Positions 43,318-52,416 of a stretch of 64,000 nucleotides of DNA are shown piece by piece. The position numbers and the translations under genes were made by a program. Positions within the stretch are counted from its first letter, which is position 1. Each line of letters starts with the position of its first letter. The stretch is from Anaerolineae bacterium. GTDB taxonomy: Bacteria; Chloroflexota; Anaerolineae; Caldilineales; Caldilineaceae. The notes under the pieces were generated by a model, which worked only from the letters and a program-made list of their open reading frames with translations, searched no databases and was not told the origin of the DNA. The stretch spans positions 1 through 64,000 of the forward strand of contig JAUIHI010000018.1 in assembly GCA_030432295.1 (NCBI GenBank), given 5' to 3'.

Positions 43318-46300
43318 TTACTCCTCGGCTGTCGGCGCATCCGCAGGCACAAAGCAGACCTGCTGGGCAGCCAACGCCGGGTGATCGTAGCCGAATTGGT
43401 CTGTCACCTGCCACATCTCTGCGTTGTTGACGACTGCCTTCGTCACGGCTTCACAGGCGGCATTGGCGTCGCCATCGGCCAGGTAGGATTCCAGCCACTG
43501 GCTGGCGGCTGTGCTGTAATCGCTCTCCGGCTGGCCTGCGGTCAGCCCGGCCAGACTAGTCTGTGCGCTGGCCACATCCCCGCTCAGCGCCTGGGCCTGG
43601 ATCAGCCGGAAGCTGCCCAAGCCTTGCAGGAGAGTCAACTCTTTGGCCGCGTCCAGACCGAAAAGGCTGCACGGCTGTAGACTGCTCTCTTCCAGCGCGG
43701 CTTTGTAGAGGGCAATAGCCGGGGTATAGCTCAACACATCCGACGCCTGCAAGGCCACATCCGCCTCCACCAGACGCAGCCCCAGACAGTCGTTACCATC
43801 CGAATTGAGGTCATAGGTCCAGGCGATGCGACGGAAGGGCGCGGCGTCAATGCTCTGCCAGATTTCCGTGTGGGGTACGGTCAACCCGCCGCCCACTGTT
43901 CCGCTTACCCCACCTACCAGCCGCAGTTGGCGACCCTTGCCCGGTGTACCTCTGGTCACACTTTCCACTGTCACTTTCCCCGAGGCTAGGGCAGCGCCGG
44001 GCTGCACAGCCTGGGTATAGGTGCCGCTTTCCCCAATCCACGTCAGCCCCAACAGACTGGTCACACAGAAGGTGGAGCAGCTTTCCACCTGCCAGAGCAG
44101 GTCCGGTCGGGTGTCGCCGTTGGCATCGCCCACAAAGACCGGCGCGGGCTGGCCGAAGATGTCCGGCGCGAGCACCAGATCGTAGCCGCCGTCAGCATTG
44201 CCGTGGAAGAGGAAGAAGGCCCCATCCGCGCCGCCAGGCCCATAGCCCACATCGCTGATGATTGTGGGGAAGATGAGCAGATCGTCGATGCCGTCGCCGT
44301 TCATATCCCGCCGCTCCAGCGCTCCCCGGTCATCGGTCAGGGCATCGCAGGCCCGCAGCCAACTCCCCAGCGCTGACTGTGGCAAACCCGACTGATTCAA
44401 AATCTCTGGCAGCGTCTCTGCGTAGTCGTTGATGGCAACCGGACATTCGGGCAGATCGTCCAGAGAGACTGATTCTGCTGCGGGCGCGCTGGCGGCTGGC
44501 ACAGTGGATGATGGGGTTGGGCTGGTATCAACAGCTTCAGCCGCCGACTCTTGAGCCGCAGCCTCTTCAGGTGCAGCCTCTGTGGGCACACTCTCTTCGG
44601 GCGCAGCCTCTGCCACCGGGGCTGCCACTTCCAGAATCGGGCAGACGTCATCGGCGGTGAAGGTCGGGTTGGCGTAGCCGTAATCGGCCAGCACTTCGAC
44701 CGCGTCCGGGTTGGCCGTGACAAAATTCGTCACCAGCACGCAGGCCTGCACCGGATCACCCGATGCCTGATAAGCGTCCAGCCAGATGCGTCCCACCTGG
44801 GCGTAGGGCTGGGATGGGTAGCTGTCGGCCAACTGCTCGACGAGGGTCTGGGCGGTGGCAGATTCGCCTGTGTAGGCCGCAATCTGGGCCAGACGGAAGA
44901 AAGCGAAAGAGCGCAACTCGTCCAGTTCGTTGTCGTGGGTCCAGCAGGCGTTGTATTTGTTCTCAAATATTGCCTTTGAAAAGAGGCTCTGGGCCAGTTC
45001 AAAATCCAGGTCCACGGCAAAGGACCGGTTGGCGTCCAGAATCAGGTGATAGAGACAGGCGCTTTCGCCGTAGCTCTCGCGCAGCAGCGTATAGGGTGCG
45101 CCGTCGATGCTGGCCCACACTTCTGTGCGATCCCGCTGGGGACCGGCTCCCACACTGCCGTAGGTTCCGCCGCTCAATGTCAACTCTGCCCCGCTGCCAG
45201 TGGCCTCGTCCACATCGGCAATCTCAATTGTGGCCGCGGCCATTGTGATGGTTCCGTCGGTCCAATCCTGCCAGCCGCTGCCGTCCCAACTGCGCACGTA
45301 AAGGGTGTCGAAGCAGGTGCTGGCCCCACAGGTACTGTCCTGCCAGACCACATCGGCCAATCCGTCGTCGTTCACATCTTCTGTCTTCAAAAGGCCCACA
45401 CGGCCCGCCGCGCCAGCCACATATTCCTGGGTATAGCCGCCATCCGCTGTGCCATTGGCGATCAGTAGATCGCCCTGGCCGGCTGGGCTGCCGTCCTCTT
45501 CGGCCAGGCTATAGACAATCACCAGATCGTCCAGCCCATCGCCGGTGAGATCACCCAGCACCGGGCCGTCGCTGGCCAATCCGCAGGCAGCCAGAAACGC
45601 GTCCAGAAGTTCGCCGGAGCCGTTGTCCTGGTTGATCACATCCATCAGAGGCGTGGATGCAATCGCCAGATCGACCGGGCAGGCCGGCAGCGCGGAATTC
45701 GGGTCGTGGGTCGGGGTGGACGTTGGCACGTCTGTGGCGGTCGGCTCTTCCACTGGTGTCGGGGTTGGCTCATCCGTCGGTGTAGCCGTCGGTTCCGGGG
45801 TTGGCGTGTCCGTGGCCGTCGCTGTGGGCGAAGGGGTAGGAGACGGGGTAGAAGTTGGCGTATCCGTTGGCAGCGGTGTCGGCGTGGCCGTCGCTGTCTG
45901 GGTTGGATTGGGTGTGCCGGTTGCGGTCGGCTCTGTGGTGGACGTCGGCAGATCCGTCGGCGTCTCTGTCGGTGTAGCCGTCGGTTCCGGGGTCGGCGTA
46001 TCCGTAGGCACAGGTGTGCTGGTCGGGCTGGGGGTCGCAGTCGCTGTGGGGCGGCTCTGGGCCGGCGCGGGGATCAGCAGCCGGTCGCCCACATACAGCA
46101 CCAAATCCGGGCGCACATAGCGGGCGTTGGCCGCTTGCAGCAGAGAAGTTGGAATGTCAAAGCGGTCGGCGATAATCGTCCAGCCATCCCCGGCACGCAC
46201 ATCGTAGAACTCTTCCTCGGCCACCGGCGCGGTGGGAATGGTCAGCTTTTCGCCCACAATCAGCCAGCCGCTGGGCCGCACCGCCTGGGGATTGGCCGCC

Positions 46301-46497
46301 CGCAGTTCCTCGACCGTCAGACCCACCCGCTTGGCGACGACAGTCCAATTGTCGCCCACCTGAACGGTGTAGGTGTAGCTGCCCTCCTGGGCTGCCGCGG
46401 GCAGGGCCAGCAACAGGGCAAGCAGAGCGACGGTCAGCCAAAGCGACCAGCGCGCCAGAAAACCGCGTGATTGGATTCGAGCCAAGGACAGGTTCAT
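43318..46497 (-). CDS. secreted LysM protein with Pro/Thr linker and duplicated FG-GAP-like modules
   Basis: 1059 residues. Signal peptide ([17 protein letters not shown]) then two LysM domains (about 40-85 and 95-145, each with [11 protein letters not shown]- or [11 protein letters not shown]-type cores). A linker of about 125 residues is almost only Pro, Thr, Ser and Glu/Asp. Two homologous modules follow (about 270-600 and 690-1050), each with an FG-GAP/VCBS-like calcium pattern ([47 protein letters not shown]) and an end rich in Cys pairs and LESY/LDAY-type helices. Likely cell-wall anchored. ATG at 46497 with GGGAGT. Confidence 0.85.
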   Translation of the reverse strand: MNLSLARIQSRGFLARWSLWLTVALLALLLALPAAAQEGSYTYTVQVGDNWTVVAKRVGLTVEELRAANPQAVRPSGWLIVGEKLTIPTAPVAEEEFYDVRAGDGWTIIADRFDIPTSLLQAANARYVRPDLVLYVGDRLLIPAPAQSRPTATATPSPTSTPVPTDTPTPEPTATPTETPTDLPTSTTEPTATGTPNPTQTATATPTPLPTDTPTSTPSPTPSPTATATDTPTPEPTATPTDEPTPTPVEEPTATDVPTSTPTHDPNSALPACPVDLAIASTPLMDVINQDNGSGELLDAFLAACGLASDGPVLGDLTGDGLDDLVIVYSLAEEDGSPAGQGDLLIANGTADGGYTQEYVAGAAGRVGLLKTEDVNDDGLADVVWQDSTCGASTCFDTLYVRSWDGSGWQDWTDGTITMAAATIEIADVDEATGSGAELTLSGGTYGSVGAGPQRDRTEVWASIDGAPYTLLRESYGESACLYHLILDANRSFAVDLDFELAQSLFSKAIFENKYNACWTHDNELDELRSFAFFRLAQIAAYTGESATAQTLVEQLADSYPSQPYAQVGRIWLDAYQASGDPVQACVLVTNFVTANPDAVEVLADYGYANPTFTADDVCPILEVAAPVAEAAPEESVPTEAAPEEAAAQESAAEAVDTSPTPSSTVPAASAPAAESVSLDDLPECPVAINDYAETLPEILNQSGLPQSALGSWLRACDALTDDRGALERRDMNGDGIDDLLIFPTIISDVGYGPGGADGAFFLFHGNADGGYDLVLAPDIFGQPAPVFVGDANGDTRPDLLWQVESCSTFCVTSLLGLTWIGESGTYTQAVQPGAALASGKVTVESVTRGTPGKGRQLRLVGGVSGTVGGGLTVPHTEIWQSIDAAPFRRIAWTYDLNSDGNDCLGLRLVEADVALQASDVLSYTPAIALYKAALEESSLQPCSLFGLDAAKELTLLQGLGSFRLIQAQALSGDVASAQTSLAGLTAGQPESDYSTAASQWLESYLADGDANAACEAVTKAVVNNAEMWQVTDQFGYDHPALAAQQVCFVPADAPTAEE

Positions 46498-46541
46498 AGG
46501 GTACTCCCGGGGTGGCAACCAACGGATGGATACTCTGGCGT

Positions 46542-46570
46542 AGTATACTGCCAGTTGATTATTCTTACAA
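46542..46570 (-). promoter_or_regulatory. sigma-70 type promoter of the LysM gene
   Basis: On the minus strand TTGTAA (46565-46570), 17-base spacer, TATACT (46542-46547). The start codon is 45 bases on. Confidence 0.65.
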
Positions 46571-46617
46571 CCAGATGGAAAGGCCGAAGTAGAATCCCGG
46601 CAGCCCATCCGGGTTCG

Positions 46618-46626
46618 TGGTATACT
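46618..46626 (+). promoter_or_regulatory. extended -10 promoter of the TrmA-like gene
   Basis: TGG-TATACT upstream of the ATG at 46682; no clear -35. Confidence 0.4.
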
Positions 46627-46681
46627 GAGCGTGTGTAGAGTAACAGTATATCACCTTCCTTTTCGCCAGCCGAGCCGACCA

Positions 46682-48235
46682 ATGCCCCAGCCCATCGAAT
46701 TGACCCTTACGAAAATTGCCCCCGGCGGAGAAGCCGTAGGGATGCGGCCGGGTGATGCGCGCCCGGTTCTGGTGGCAGATGCCATCCCCGGCGAGCGGGT
46801 GCGGGTAGAAATCGTGGACAGCGACGACGAGCAGCAGTACGCCCGCCTGCTGGAAGTGGTGGAAGCCAGCCCGGATCGGGTGACGCCCCCCTGCCCCTAT
46901 TTTGGCCCACCCGCGCCGGTGAAACTGCCCGACGGCACGATTCTCAATCCCGACGCCGCGCCCCGCTGTGGGGGCTGCGTCTGGCAGCACATCAGCTACG
47001 AACGCCAGTTGGCACTGAAACGGGAGATTGTGGCCCGGCAGTTGGTGGCCCACAGCAGACTGGTGGAGGATGTGGTCGCACTGGGCGATCCCGCCCGGCC
47101 GGACGAGGACGCAGTGCTGGCTTTCGGCTATTGCACGGAGATGGATTTTGGCCTGGACAAGCGCGGGCGGCTCTGCCTGCCCGATCGCAACGGGGGTCTG
47201 CTGGCTGTGGACGAATGTCTGCTCCATCAGCCCCAACTGGCCCAACTCTTCGCCGCCTTTGCCCCGGACGAGGAGACAGACGAGGAGACGGGCACGGAGA
47301 CCGGCACGGCCCTGGCCGCGGAGTTGAGCGGCGTCTCCCTGGCCGTGGGCGGAACTGGGGATGAACTCTCTGCGGAGCACGGCGGCGCGCTGGTGCTGGA
47401 AAGCAGGCGGGGCGACGCACCCCAACTGGACCTGGACCTGCCAGTCAATGTCTTTCTGCGCCGACCCGCGGGAGACGAGGCTCAGGCTGATCTGCTGGTG
47501 GGGGAGTGGACCCACCGGGCCGCGGCTGGCGCGGCCACCCTCGCTGTCTACCCGACGCTGGGCGACCGCCGCTTCGTCTGGCCCCACGTCCTGGGCAACG
47601 AAGCCATTCCCACCATCGCCGCGGCGCTGCTGGAAGTCCAGCCCTTCGAATATCTGCTGGATGTGTGGGCGGGCTACGGCGTCAACGCGCTGGTTCTGGC
47701 CGAGGAGGTCGCCACAATTGTGGCCGTGGAGGAAGACCCCCTGGCTGGGGCTGCTTTGCAGTCCAATCTGGCCGGGGTGGACAGTGTGGACTTTCTGGGT
47801 GGCGCGCCGGATCGGGTGCTGAAAGAGATGATGCGGGACAACTATCGGGTCCACGCCGCGCTGCTCTCCCCGCCGGAAGTGGCGGACACCCTGCCCCTTT
47901 TCACCCACCTGCTCAAATTGGGCGTCACCCGTCTGGTCATCATCAGCGACGACAGCGCGGGGCTGGCCGGTTCTGTGGATGCCATCCAGGCCAGAGGCTA
48001 TGCGCTGAGCGCGATTCAGCCCGTCGATCTCCAGCCCCAGCAGGAGAGTGTGACGCTTATCGCCCGCTTCGACCGGCTGGCCGACGCCACTCCCGGCTAC
48101 GTCCCGCCTGAACCCCAATCCCGGCCACAATCACGACCAGCCCGACCACCGCGCTCGGAAGGATCGCCTCGTCGAGCCAGAAGTAGACGTACAGGAGGGA
48201 CAAAAAAGGGGTCAGGTACAAAGCGTTCGAGATGA
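46682..48235 (+). CDS. TrmA/RlmD-family protein lacking the catalytic cysteine
   Basis: 517 residues. An N-terminal TRAM domain (IELTLTKIAPGGEAVGM), a [4Fe-4S]-type cysteine set (CPYF, then CGGCVWQHISYERQL), and a Rossmann SAM-binding site (LLDVWAGYGVNALVLAEE) mark it as a uracil-C5 RNA methyltransferase relative. The catalytic motif DPPR is SPPE, and the nucleophile motif SCNPATLARD is replaced by ISDDSAGLAG, so the attacking Cys is absent, although the C-terminal PVDLQPQQESV end of the family is retained. A basic, Pro/Ser/Arg-rich tail of about 50 residues is antisense to the EamA gene. Probably catalytically dead or altered. Confidence 0.85.
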   Translation: MPQPIELTLTKIAPGGEAVGMRPGDARPVLVADAIPGERVRVEIVDSDDEQQYARLLEVVEASPDRVTPPCPYFGPPAPVKLPDGTILNPDAAPRCGGCVWQHISYERQLALKREIVARQLVAHSRLVEDVVALGDPARPDEDAVLAFGYCTEMDFGLDKRGRLCLPDRNGGLLAVDECLLHQPQLAQLFAAFAPDEETDEETGTETGTALAAELSGVSLAVGGTGDELSAEHGGALVLESRRGDAPQLDLDLPVNVFLRRPAGDEAQADLLVGEWTHRAAAGAATLAVYPTLGDRRFVWPHVLGNEAIPTIAAALLEVQPFEYLLDVWAGYGVNALVLAEEVATIVAVEEDPLAGAALQSNLAGVDSVDFLGGAPDRVLKEMMRDNYRVHAALLSPPEVADTLPLFTHLLKLGVTRLVIISDDSAGLAGSVDAIQARGYALSAIQPVDLQPQQESVTLIARFDRLADATPGYVPPEPQSRPQSRPARPPRSEGSPRRARSRRTGGTKKGSGTKRSR

Positions 48236-48986
48236 CGAAAGTGTCGCCGTTTTCCAGGGCCTTGAACCAGAAAACGTAGCTGATGCCGTTGACCAGCACC
48301 CCGTTGTAGAGCAGCCAGGGCCAGACCCCGGCAGAAGGCCACCTCACCCCCGGCCCCTCTCCTGCCAGAGAGGGGAGAAGGACAGTGGCTGTTACCGTCA
48401 GCAACGCCACACCGAAATAGACCGTCGCGCTGACTGTCTGGTCATAGCGGGCGCGCTTGCCCAGCACAGAAAAGAGGGCGAAGACGAAGGCCCCGGCCAG
48501 GGCCAGCAGGTCCCCGGCCAGGCTGGTGAAGGCGACGCTGACAATGCGCCCCTGGGTCACAATCACCAGCACGCCGAAAAAGCTGATGGCCACGGCCAGG
48601 ATTCTGCGCCCGGTCAACTTCTCGCCCAGAAGCACCACCGCCAGCAGGGAGACCAGAATCGGCCAGGTGTAGGCCAGAATGAAACCCTCGGCCGCGGTGG
48701 TCAGGGCAAATGCGCCGTAGAGCAGAATGTAGTAGAGATAGGCCCCCAGAAATCCCAGCAGCCCCATCCACCCGTAGTCTGCGACAGTGTAGTGGGCCAG
48801 CAGGCGCAGCTTCCCCTGTATCACCAGCACTCCGGCCAATACAACAAAGGAAAAGATAGTGGACCAGAAGAGCATCTGCACATTCGTCATTTCGACGAGT
48901 ATCTTTTTGGAGGCTACGGGAATCGAGGCCCAAAGGAGGATGCAGAGAGCCAGGTTGAGGTAGGAGATGCGTTGAGGTGCGGTCAT
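48057..48986 (-). CDS. EamA (DMT) family transporter
   Basis: 309 residues with ten hydrophobic segments in two EamA repeats (LALCILLWASIPVASKKIL; MGLLGFLGAYLYYILLYGAF; later NGVLVNGISYVFWFKAL and SALYLTPFLSLLYVYFW-like). Exports or imports a small metabolite. A dispersed repeat is inserted in frame after segment seven and adds LLPSLAGEGPGVRWPS, which reads unlike the surrounding family. The last 60 codons overlap the 3' end of the TrmA-like gene on the other strand. The start lacks a strong ribosome site. Confidence 0.88.
   Translation of the reverse strand: MTAPQRISYLNLALCILLWASIPVASKKILVEMTNVQMLFWSTIFSFVVLAGVLVIQGKLRLLAHYTVADYGWMGLLGFLGAYLYYILLYGAFALTTAAEGFILAYTWPILVSLLAVVLLGEKLTGRRILAVAISFFGVLVIVTQGRIVSVAFTSLAGDLLALAGAFVFALFSVLGKRARYDQTVSATVYFGVALLTVTATVLLPSLAGEGPGVRWPSAGVWPWLLYNGVLVNGISYVFWFKALENGDTFVISNALYLTPFLSLLYVYFWLDEAILPSAVVGLVVIVAGIGVQAGRSREWRRPAGRSGR
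48341..48376. repeat. in-frame dispersed repeat inside the EamA gene
   Basis: ACCTCACCCCCGGCCCCTCT-type unit with stem CCCCTCTC (48354-48361) - CTGCCA - GAGAGGGG (48368-48375). Such units are normally intergenic; here it is translated. Confidence 0.75.
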
Positions 48987-49115
48987 AGACGTGGGCGTTA
49001 TTGGGTATTGGATATTGGGCTGAGTCCATTGTAGATATTATCAGAAATAGGAATGGGGAGTAAATTGTAGTTTCAGGACGGTGCAATAATCGTCTCCTCT
49101 CTTCCTCCCCGACTG

Positions 49116-49124
49116 TGCTATAAT
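49116..49124 (+). promoter_or_regulatory. extended -10 promoter immediately before the TPR gene
   Basis: TGC-TATAAT ends seven bases before the ATG at 49131, so transcription would begin at about the A of the start codon. Confidence 0.6.
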
Positions 49125-49130
49125 CCCCTT

Positions 49131-50255
49131 ATGTATCTCGACCGCGACTACACGCCCCGCCGCCGCAAAAATCGCAATTGGTTCTGGTGGATTGCCATTT
49201 TGGGCTTCATCGGCTCCTATTTTTACGCTCGCCAGCCCGAGTGGCTGGTCAATCAGCCCCTGCAACCGACGCCGACACCCACCCGCAGCGCGCTTTCCTG
49301 GCAGGCCGAGGCCGAAATCTATCACAAAACCGGTGACTACGCCGCGGCCATCGCTGCCTATCAGGTGGCCGCGCAACTGGAACCGGAGAATCCGGACCCA
49401 CTGGTGGCCCAGGCGGAAATGTATATGACCGATCGGCGCATCACCGAAGCCTATGAACTGGCGGCCCAGGCCGTGGCTGTCAGCCCCGAAAATGTACCCG
49501 CCCTCAATATCTACGCCCGCGCCCTGGACTGGCAGGGCGACTACGAAACCGCCATCAACGCCGCCTTTGACGCGCTGGACCTGCAACCGGAGAATCCCAC
49601 AACCCTGGCGATTCTGGGCGAAATCTACAGCGATGTGGGCAACTGGTCCCGCGCCCAGGACTATATCGACCAGGCGCTGGCTATCGATCCCCGCCACGTA
49701 CTGGCCCTGCGCAACCAGGCCGTTCTCTACGAATTGCAGGGGGACTACGAGCGGGCCATCGACATTTTCAAACAGGCCATCGCCATTGCGCCCGACGCAC
49801 CGGACCTCTACATCGAATTGGGCCGCCAATACCAGGCGCTCAACGAGTGGGACGAGGCCCTTGCCAGCTACAACGCCGCGGTCGATGTGGCCGCCACCGC
49901 CGTCACTCTGGACGCGCTGGGCTGGGGACTCTATCTAAGCAGTGATACACTTCAGGCTCAGCGGGAACTGCGCAAAGCGGTAGAACTGGACCCGGAGTAC
50001 GGTCCGGCCCTGGCCCACCTGGGCATGGCCTATTACGCACGGCGCAACTACGAGGAAGCCGCACCCACCCTGGAAAAGGCCGTAACGATTCTGGGCGACG
50101 ACTCCCGTATCGAGTACTATTATTCGTTGGGGCTGGCCTACATCTATAAGAAACCCGAAGAGTGCGACAAAGCACAGGTCTGGCTGCTCAAGTCTCTGGA
50201 AATCGATCCCGACACACCACCCGCGCTGGAAGGTCTGCGCCTCTGTCAGGAATAG
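49131..50255 (+). CDS. membrane-anchored TPR protein
   Basis: 374 residues. A basic N terminus (YTPRRRKNRN) and one membrane segment (WFWWIAILGFIGSYFYA, about 17-33) precede a Pro/Thr linker and eight or so tetratricopeptide units (AAIAAYQVAAQLEPENP, AINAAFDALDLQPENP, AIDIFKQAIAIAPDAP and others). Inside-out topology is likely: N terminus cytoplasmic, TPRs outside. No ribosome site precedes the ATG, and the -10 box ends seven bases upstream, so the mRNA is probably leaderless. A scaffold role is likely but the partner is unknown. Confidence 0.88.
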   Translation: MYLDRDYTPRRRKNRNWFWWIAILGFIGSYFYARQPEWLVNQPLQPTPTPTRSALSWQAEAEIYHKTGDYAAAIAAYQVAAQLEPENPDPLVAQAEMYMTDRRITEAYELAAQAVAVSPENVPALNIYARALDWQGDYETAINAAFDALDLQPENPTTLAILGEIYSDVGNWSRAQDYIDQALAIDPRHVLALRNQAVLYELQGDYERAIDIFKQAIAIAPDAPDLYIELGRQYQALNEWDEALASYNAAVDVAATAVTLDALGWGLYLSSDTLQAQRELRKAVELDPEYGPALAHLGMAYYARRNYEEAAPTLEKAVTILGDDSRIEYYYSLGLAYIYKKPEECDKAQVWLLKSLEIDPDTPPALEGLRLCQE

Positions 50256-50363
50256 TTGATTGGTTGACTGGTTCATTAGTTGATTGGATAGCTCGTGGGC
50301 ATCCGATCTACCGATGAACCAATCAACTACTCAACCAATCAACTATTCACCCAATCAACTACC
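50252..50363. repeat. AGTTGATTGGTTG-type inverted repeat, copy 2
   Basis: Units AGTTGATTGGTTG, TAGTTGATTGG and complementary CCAATCAACTACTCAACCAATCAACT span the whole gap between the TPR and SLC13 genes; the TPR stop TAG is the first base triplet of the repeat. Confidence 0.8.
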
Positions 50364-50365
50364 CT

Positions 50366-52009
50366 ATGGCCTATCAACGCTCCCGACTCAAATCATCCCT
50401 CCCCCGCCAGGTGACCCTGGGCGAATCCAGGCGACCGCGCACGCCCAACGGCGACGACGAGACGCCCAGCCATTTGCAGCCGCTGGTGGCCCCGCCCCGG
50501 GACGAACAGGCCATCCGCGACCGGGCCGCCACCCGCACAGTCGCCAGCAAACGGCGTATCCAGCGCCGGGTGACTCCCCTGGAAGTGTTGCAGCAGCCAC
50601 TTCAGGCCAGCGTGCGCAAAGTCTTCGATCTGCGCAAACTGCTGATTGTGCTGGGGCTGACCGGTCTGGTGTTGATCCTGCCCACGCCGGAAGGACTCAG
50701 CGAGACGGGCCACAGAGCACTGGCCCTCTTCGTCTTCACCGGCACAATTCTGGCCCTGGAACCCGCTCCCCTGCCCATCGCCGCGCTGCTGGTCCCGGTC
50801 ATGCAGATCGCCCTGGGCATCGATACGGCAAACAAAGCCTTCGCGCCATTTGGCACACCGGTGGTCTTTCTGATTTTGGGCAGCCTCTTTTTGGCCGAAG
50901 CCCTGCGCAAACACGGCCTCACCCGTCGCCTGGCCCTCTACGCCATCCTCCTCAGCCGGGGACGCTTTGACTATCTGCTGCTGGGATTGATGGCGATTAC
51001 CGGCGGGCTGAGTATGTTTGTGCTCAATACAGCCACTGCGGCCGTGCTGATCCCGGTTGCGATCACCATTGCCCAGCAGATCCCCCGCCCGGAGGATGGA
51101 CGCAAGGCGCTGATTGTTCTGATGTTGGCGATTGGCTACAGTTCCAGTATCGGCGCGATTGCCACAATTATGGGCAGCGGGGAGAACGCGATTGCCAGTG
51201 GCCTGTTGGCTTTGGATGGCTCATTCGGCTTTATCGATTGGATGAAATATGGGTTGCCCATCGTCCTTCTGCTGCTGCCGATGATCTGGCTGATTCTGCC
51301 CCGCATCTTCAAACTGCCTCGGCTCACCATCGACCTGCAACCCGCGGCCCAGGAGATCGAGCGGCTGGGCCGGCTGACCAACCCAGAGCGGGAAATTATT
51401 GGCGTGCTTATCCTTTCTGTGACCCTCTGGGTGGCTGGTTCCTCCCTCGAAACCCTTTTCGGCCTGCCTCCCACCCTCCTGAGCAGTGCGGTGGTGGCGA
51501 TTGGCGCGGTGGCCCTGCTCTCCCTGGAAGAGATTATCAACTGGAACGATCTGCGCGGTGTGAACTGGGGCATCTTTTTCGTGATTGGGGCTGGTCTGAC
51601 TTTGGGGGATGCGTTGACCAAAACCGGCGCCAGCGTCTGGTTTGCCGATCTGCTGGCCCCCACTCTGCAACAGATGCCCTATATTCTGGCGCTGGCTGTG
51701 CTGATTCTGCTGGCCTTTAGCATCACCCAATTTATCAACAACGTGCCCCTGGGCGCGATTCTGACGCCGGTGCTGATTACGCTGGCCCAGGCCACAGACA
51801 CCGACCCGGCCAGGCTGGTCATCCCGACGATCTTTGCCGTGGCCCTCTCCTTCACCCTGCCCAGCGGCTCGGCCCGGATGACACTGATTGCTGTCACCGG
51901 TGCGGTGGAGGGCAAGGATATGATTCGTTCCGGGCTGATCGTCGGCTTGGCCTGTGCGGCTGTGCTGCTGATCTTTTTTACGCTGTTGAGTACGATTGGT
52001 TGGATCTGA
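50366..52009 (+). CDS. SLC13-family anion transporter
   Basis: 547 residues. After an unusual hydrophilic N-terminal extension of about 85 residues (basic, Pro-rich) come eleven or so membrane segments. Family marks include ALEPAPLPIAALLVPV, the SNT-like LNTATAAVLIPVA and NNVPLGAILTPVL. SLC13/DASS proteins carry dicarboxylates, sulfate or similar anions with sodium. It begins just after the repeat, with no strong ribosome site. The Rossmann protein follows after 49 bases. Confidence 0.88.
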   Translation: MAYQRSRLKSSLPRQVTLGESRRPRTPNGDDETPSHLQPLVAPPRDEQAIRDRAATRTVASKRRIQRRVTPLEVLQQPLQASVRKVFDLRKLLIVLGLTGLVLILPTPEGLSETGHRALALFVFTGTILALEPAPLPIAALLVPVMQIALGIDTANKAFAPFGTPVVFLILGSLFLAEALRKHGLTRRLALYAILLSRGRFDYLLLGLMAITGGLSMFVLNTATAAVLIPVAITIAQQIPRPEDGRKALIVLMLAIGYSSSIGAIATIMGSGENAIASGLLALDGSFGFIDWMKYGLPIVLLLLPMIWLILPRIFKLPRLTIDLQPAAQEIERLGRLTNPEREIIGVLILSVTLWVAGSSLETLFGLPPTLLSSAVVAIGAVALLSLEEIINWNDLRGVNWGIFFVIGAGLTLGDALTKTGASVWFADLLAPTLQQMPYILALAVLILLAFSITQFINNVPLGAILTPVLITLAQATDTDPARLVIPTIFAVALSFTLPSGSARMTLIAVTGAVEGKDMIRSGLIVGLACAAVLLIFFTLLSTIGWI

Positions 52010-52058
52010 TCTGTTCGTCGGGTTGTCACTCCGCCGTACACGTTGCAAGGAGGCAGTC

Positions 52059-52406
52059 ATGCGTATTTGGTTGATTGGAGCGGGCGCGACTGGCGCGGCA
52101 ACCCTGCGCCAGCTTCAGAAACACCCGGACTTGACAGTGGTGGTGAGCGATCTCTCCCCCAACCCGCTGGCCGTGCGCGAGGGGCTGATCGACAAAGTCG
52201 ACTATCTGGAAGCGGTAAACCCGGTCAATGTCAACCAATTGGCCCGACGCATCCGCCCAGACCTGATTCTGATCTCACCACCAGAAGGAGGCGTGGGGCT
52301 GGGCGCGCTGGAAGGCGGGCAGGCCCTGGCCCAGGCGCTCAACTACGAAATCAGCACACGCAGCGACTATCCGGTCATCGTTCTCTCTGTGTCCAACACC
52401 CGTTAA
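52059..52406 (+). CDS. small Rossmann-fold protein
   Basis: 115 residues consisting of little more than a TrkA/saccharopine-dehydrogenase-like N-terminal nucleotide-binding unit: MRIWLIGAGATGAATLRQL, then VVVSDLSPNP and IRPDLILISPPEGGVG. AAGGAGG precedes the ATG. It lies between an anion transporter and an NB-ARC-type ATPase; a nucleotide-sensing role is conceivable. Confidence 0.75.
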   Translation: MRIWLIGAGATGAATLRQLQKHPDLTVVVSDLSPNPLAVREGLIDKVDYLEAVNPVNVNQLARRIRPDLILISPPEGGVGLGALEGGQALAQALNYEISTRSDYPVIVLSVSNTR

Positions 52407-52416
52407 TCTTCCAACT

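Noticed and set aside
45690-46060. degenerate tandem array that might suggest CRISPR or minisatellite
   Set aside because: It encodes a Pro/Thr linker in frame; units vary in length and there are no spacers.
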